From the NCBI GenBank assembly GCA_938022345.1, contig CALIEP010000197.1, positions 1 to 8,262 on the forward strand: DNA of 8,262 bases. The letters are read 5' to 3'. Made by a program: the position numbers and the translations under genes. The stretch's first letter is position 1; every line of letters begins with the position of its first letter. The stretch is from an uncultured Actinomyces sp. Lineage in GTDB: Bacteria; Actinomycetota; Actinomycetes; Actinomycetales; Actinomycetaceae. A model generated the notes under the pieces. The model was not told the DNA's origin, did not search any database, and saw only the letters and a list, made by a program, of their open reading frames with translations. Below, piece by piece: positions 5,725 to 8,262 of the stretch.

Positions 5725-8262
5725 GTGGCAAAACTGCGTGTCCACGAGCTCGCCAAAGAGCTCGGAATCCCCAGCAAGGAATTGCTGGCCTACCTGCGAG
5801 ACAAGGGCGAATACGTTAAAGCTTCTTCGTCCGCACTTGAACCGCCCGTAGCGCGTGAAGCGCGCGAGCACTTTGAAAAGCTTTCCGGTTCAGCATCGGG
5901 TGACGCTAAGAGCGCCCCGAAGAAGGCGGCCCCCAAGCCCAAGGCAAAGGCTTCCACCAAGACCGCTGAAACCGCCTCGGCAGCACCCGCACAGGATGAC
6001 GCTCCTGCATCTGCCGAAGCTCCCAAGCCTTCTGCTCATAAGCCTGGGCCTCGTGCGCCCAAGGCAGCAGCACCAAAGGCCACAGCTTCCGAAAAGGCCG
6101 AAGCTGCCCCCCGCGCTCCCAAGCCGGCACCGCGCCAGGCTCGTGGAAGCAGCGAGGAAGCCCCCAAGCCTGCAGCTGGCGCTCCGAAGCCCGGAGCTCC
6201 TCGCGCCCCGCGTCCCGGTGGCTCTGCAGCCAAGCCGGGTGCGCCTCGTCCCGGAGCACCCCGTCCCGGTGGTCCTCGCCCCGGAAACAACCCCTACGCA
6301 TCCAGCCAGGGTATGCCCCGTCCCGGTGGTAGCCAGGGTGGTCGCGGTGGAAACCGTCCCGCACGTGGCGCACAGGGTGAACGTCCCGCACGTCCCGGTG
6401 GTGCTCAGGGAGCACGTCAGGGTGGGCCTCTTCCGCAGCGCAGTGGCGCACCTTCCGGCGGTGGCCCTCGTCCAAACCCGGGAATGATGCCCGGACAGGC
6501 GAATTTCGCTCGCTCGGATGCTCCCGCACCTTCTTCTGATCGTCCTCGTGGTGGCCGAGGCCGCGGTACCCGTCCCGGTGGTGGTAACGGCGGCGGTCAG
6601 GGCGCTCCCGGAGCAAATGCCGGTGGCGGTTTCGCTCCGCCTCGCGGTGGTCGCGGTGGCGGCCGCGGCGAAACGCCGGGCGCGTTCGGTAGCGGTGGCG
6701 GCAAGAGCTCGCGCGGACGTAAGTCGAAGCGCGCAAAGCGTCAAGAGTTTGAACAGCAGAACGCACCCGTCATTGGTGGCGTTTCTATTCCTCGCGGCGA
6801 TGGACAGCAGATCCGCATTCGCCAGGGTGCTTCTCTTGCTGACTTCGCTGAGAAGATCAACGTCAATCCCGCAGCGCTGGTGACCGTCCTCTTCCACCTG
6901 GGAGAGATGGCAACTGCCACGCAGTCGCTGGATCAGGACACCTTCGAAGCACTGGGCGCAGAGCTCGGCTACGACGTCAAGGTTGTTTCGCCTGAAGATG
7001 AGGATCGTGAACTGCTCGAGTCCTTCGACATCGACCTCGAAGCCGAAGAACTCGACGATGCAGAGAACATGCAGCCGCGTCCCCCGGTCGTCACGGTCAT
7101 GGGCCACGTCGACCACGGTAAGACCAAGCTGCTCGACGCGATCCGTCACACCGACGTTGTCGACTCTGAGCACGGTGGCATTACCCAGCACATTGGTGCC
7201 TACCAGGTGCAGGTGAAGTCCGAGGATGGAACTCCTCGCCGTATTACCTTCATCGATACCCCCGGTCACGAGGCCTTCACCGCTATGCGTGCCCGTGGTG
7301 CGCAGGTCACCGATATTGCAATCCTTGTGGTTGCAGCGGATGACGGTGTCATGCCTCAGACCGTTGAAGCAATCAACCACGCGCAGGCCGCTAGCGTGCC
7401 GATCGTTGTTGCGGTCAACAAGATCGATAAGGAAGGTGCGAACCCCGATAAGATTCGCGCCCAGCTCACCGAGTACGGCCTGGTTGCCGAAGAGTACGGC
7501 GGCGACGTTATGTTCGTCGATATCTCGGCCAAGCAGCGCAAGGGTATCCGTGAGCTTCTCGAGGCCGTGCTGCTGACCGCTGATGCAGCTCTGACCCTTG
7601 AAGCGAACCCCGATACCGATGCCCGCGGTGTTGCTATCGAAGCGAATCTGGATAAGGGGCGCGGTGCAGTGGCGACCATGCTGGTTCAGCGCGGTACCCT
7701 GCGTGTCGGCGATTCCCTGGTTGTCGGTTCTTCGCACGGCCGTGTTCGTGCAATGTTCGACGACAGCGGTAACGATGTTGCCGAGGCCGGTCCCTCGACC
7801 CCCGTTGCAGTGCTGGGCTTGACTTCGGTTCCTCGCGCTGGTGACTCCTTCTTGGTTGCCACCGATGACCGTACTGCCCGCCAGATCGCTGATAAGCGTG
7901 AGGCCGCAGAGCGTCAGGCCATGCTGGCCAAGCGCCGTAAGCGCGTCTCCCTTGAGGACTTCGATAAGGTCCTTAAGGAAGGCGAGGTCGATACCCTCAA
8001 CCTGGTCATTAAGGGTGACGTCTCCGGTGCTGTTGAAGCCCTGGAAGACTCGCTGCTGCGCATCGATGTGGGCGAAGAAGTTGCTCTTCGCATCATCCAC
8101 CGCGGTGTTGGTGCAATCACCCAGAACGATGTCAACCTGGCAACCGTGGACAACGCGGTCATCATTGGCTTCAATGTTCGCCCGGCTGAACGCGTTCAGG
8201 AATTGGCCGATGCCGAGGGCGTCGAGATCAAGTACTACAACGTCATCTACTCGGCGATCGAC
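5725..8262 (+). CDS. infB: Translation initiation factor IF-2, 3' end beyond window
   Basis: IF-2 is the GTPase that places fMet-tRNA on the 30S subunit and promotes 50S joining. The 846 codons present run to the window edge without a stop. An IF2_N domain (about 2-50, KLRVHELAKELGIPSKELLA) is followed by a long disordered linker (about 55-345) rich in Pro, Ala, Gly, Arg and Lys with RPGG and RGG repeats. A second IF2_N-like domain follows (about 353-430). The G domain has G1 GHVDHGKT (460-467), switch threonine T487 in GGITQH, G3 DTPGH (511-515), G4 NKID (565-568) and G5 SAK (601-603). Domain II follows and then the start of domain III; the C-terminal initiator-tRNA-binding domain is outside the window. 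The start is GTG 5725, with AAGGAG four bases upstream and the family N-terminus MAKLRVHELA. It is separated from ylxR by 108 bases containing several inverted repeats, so its translation may be controlled separately. Confidence 0.97.
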   Translation, partial: MAKLRVHELAKELGIPSKELLAYLRDKGEYVKASSSALEPPVAREAREHFEKLSGSASGDAKSAPKKAAPKPKAKASTKTAETASAAPAQDDAPASAEAPKPSAHKPGPRAPKAAAPKATASEKAEAAPRAPKPAPRQARGSSEEAPKPAAGAPKPGAPRAPRPGGSAAKPGAPRPGAPRPGGPRPGNNPYASSQGMPRPGGSQGGRGGNRPARGAQGERPARPGGAQGARQGGPLPQRSGAPSGGGPRPNPGMMPGQANFARSDAPAPSSDRPRGGRGRGTRPGGGNGGGQGAPGANAGGGFAPPRGGRGGGRGETPGAFGSGGGKSSRGRKSKRAKRQEFEQQNAPVIGGVSIPRGDGQQIRIRQGASLADFAEKINVNPAALVTVLFHLGEMATATQSLDQDTFEALGAELGYDVKVVSPEDEDRELLESFDIDLEAEELDDAENMQPRPPVVTVMGHVDHGKTKLLDAIRHTDVVDSEHGGITQHIGAYQVQVKSEDGTPRRITFIDTPGHEAFTAMRARGAQVTDIAILVVAADDGVMPQTVEAINHAQAASVPIVVAVNKIDKEGANPDKIRAQLTEYGLVAEEYGGDVMFVDISAKQRKGIRELLEAVLLTADAALTLEANPDTDARGVAIEANLDKGRGAVATMLVQRGTLRVGDSLVVGSSHGRVRAMFDDSGNDVAEAGPSTPVAVLGLTSVPRAGDSFLVATDDRTARQIADKREAAERQAMLAKRRKRVSLEDFDKVLKEGEVDTLNLVIKGDVSGAVEALEDSLLRIDVGEEVALRIIHRGVGAITQNDVNLATVDNAVIIGFNVRPAERVQELADAEGVEIKYYNVIYSAID
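6211..6581 (+). repeat. Five copies of an 11-base repeat in the infB linker
   Basis: CGTCCCGGTGG occurs without mismatch at 6211-6221, 6262-6272, 6319-6329, 6391-6401 and 6571-6581, all in the same codon phase and encoding R-P-G-G (the final G from the next base). Related degenerate copies such as CGTCCCGGAGC lie between them. The identical codon choice across copies suggests spread by slippage or unequal exchange within the disordered IF-2 linker, or strong codon preference. The tract lengths are likely to vary between strains. Confidence 0.7.

Noticed and set aside
5890..8100. A 736-codon open frame on the minus strand opposite infB
   Set aside because: It lies fully antisense to a clearly recognised IF-2 gene, has low-complexity Thr/Ala-rich translation over the linker, and shows no recognisable domain. 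Long antisense frames are expected from the codon bias of such genes.

Overview
The window reads as ordinary chromosomal housekeeping DNA from a Gram-positive actinobacterium with G+C in the high fifties or around 60 percent (judged by eye). The protein sequences (DnaG, IF-2 beginning with GTG, a short NusA of two KH domains, YlxR) look most like those of the Actinomycetaceae (Actinomyces/Schaalia/Trueperella relatives). That placement is an inference from memory of the families, not a search.

Layout. Bases 1-164 hold the 3' end of a dGTPase gene (dgt), followed after 64 bases by dnaG (DNA primase, 229-2187), both on the plus strand and probably co-transcribed. Convergent to dnaG, with only 15 bases between the stop codons, is a two-gene minus-strand operon: an exported lipoprotein of unknown function (2694-3698) and a 164-residue cytoplasmic protein of unknown function (2203-2697), joined by an ATGA stop/start overlap. 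Divergent from the lipoprotein gene begins the translation/transcription operon rimP (3769-4239), nusA (4248-5300), ylxR (5281-5616) and infB (5725 to beyond the window end). A probable promoter lies in the gap before rimP. The 108-base gap before infB is the only sizeable non-coding stretch and contains several inverted repeats, one of which ends exactly where the infB ribosome binding site begins.

How the genes work together. dgt and dnaG belong to DNA replication and nucleotide pool control. rimP (30S maturation), nusA (elongation, pausing, termination and antitermination), ylxR (small RNA-binding regulator) and infB (initiator tRNA delivery) form the classic bacterial nusA-infB operon. 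The minus-strand pair between them is the only part without a known role.

Nothing in the window looks like a mobile element, CRISPR array, defence system, RNA gene or other accessory system, and I do not claim a new system. The points most worth a second look are the unknown lipoprotein/cytoplasmic pair, the hairpin next to the infB ribosome binding site, and an apparent insertion inside the DnaG Toprim domain. Several long open frames antisense to dnaG, nusA and infB are judged to be codon-usage shadows.
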